From: Polystyrenella longa
GTDB taxonomy: Bacteria > Planctomycetota > Planctomycetia > Planctomycetales > Planctomycetaceae
DNA: 64,000 nucleotides
Reading direction: 5' to 3'
Assembly: GCF_007750395.1 (NCBI RefSeq)
Contig: NZ_CP036281.1
Location: 1,198,501 to 1,262,500 of the forward strand
The position numbers and the translations under genes were made by a program. Below are positions 63,933 through 64,000 of the stretch, one piece after another. The first letter of the stretch is position 1; each line of letters opens with the position of its first letter. The notes under the pieces were generated by a model. The model did no database searches, was not told the DNA's origin, and worked only from the letters and a program-made list of their open reading frames with translations.

Positions 63933-64000
63933 GCGATACAAATCGATTTGACCGACGATGATCTTTCAGAAATCGACCTCGACAGTTTGGGATACGAGCA

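Overview
The window comes from a planctomycete (Planctomycetota, probably order Planctomycetales). This is inferred from gene content: FhcB of the H4MPT C1 pathway, the HpnE squalene-pathway oxidoreductase, a FlgI-like protein with a HEAT-type insert, a DNA-binding HTH fused to a receiver domain, two GroELs around one GroES, many secreted hydrolases, and a REP-associated transposase with its palindromes. Genes lie on both strands in short units. No rRNA, prophage or CRISPR array was seen.

Layout. 1-7.4 kb: a truncated SppA-type protease, then an SbcD/SbcC-like (YhaO/YhaN-type) pair overlapping a lipoprotein metallopeptidase; the SbcD partner has lost its metal-binding motifs. 7.7-10.1 kb: accessory genes, one frameshifted, and a dead IS3 orfA. 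10.3-23.6 kb: mostly metabolic genes (quinone oxidoreductase, NagX-like membrane protein, Rieske protein, HpcH/HpaI aldolase, phosphodiesterase-like protein, FhcB, HisF, PilT, Uma2, RfbD), interrupted by a RAYT with flanking REPs.

24.2-27.8 kb is the most interesting region: three consecutive minus-strand cassettes, each a pretoxin-HINT fragment, a different C-terminal toxin tip and a small intact gene in the immunity position. All three toxin tips are frameshifted or start-less, while the three candidate immunity genes are open. It looks like an orphan toxin-immunity archive left by a polymorphic (Rhs/YD-type) toxin locus, held together by near-identical HINT direct repeats.

28-43.5 kb is housekeeping: MATE transporter, a small SRP RNA with an unusual UAAU tetraloop, family-4 uracil-DNA glycosylase, CBS protein, PlsC, K+ channel, HpnE, YacG, FmdB-type zinc ribbon, the chaperone cluster groEL2-groES-groEL1-dnaJ-grpE (all minus strand), and PRPP synthetase. 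43.9-50 kb mixes secreted enzymes (ceramidase-like, sialidase) with accessory genes that include immunity-like proteins and gene debris. 50-60 kb carries polyprenyl synthase, MoaC, a decayed ParE-type toxin-antitoxin pair, an HTH-receiver regulator, SMC and the FlgI-like protein. 60.7-64 kb holds tRNA-Leu(GAG), a sialidase-like gene cut by an in-frame TGA, and a secreted DNA/RNA non-specific endonuclease.

All calls rest on reading the sequence and recalled family motifs; no database search was run. Start sites were moved from the longest open frame where a better ribosome site or family alignment argued for it.
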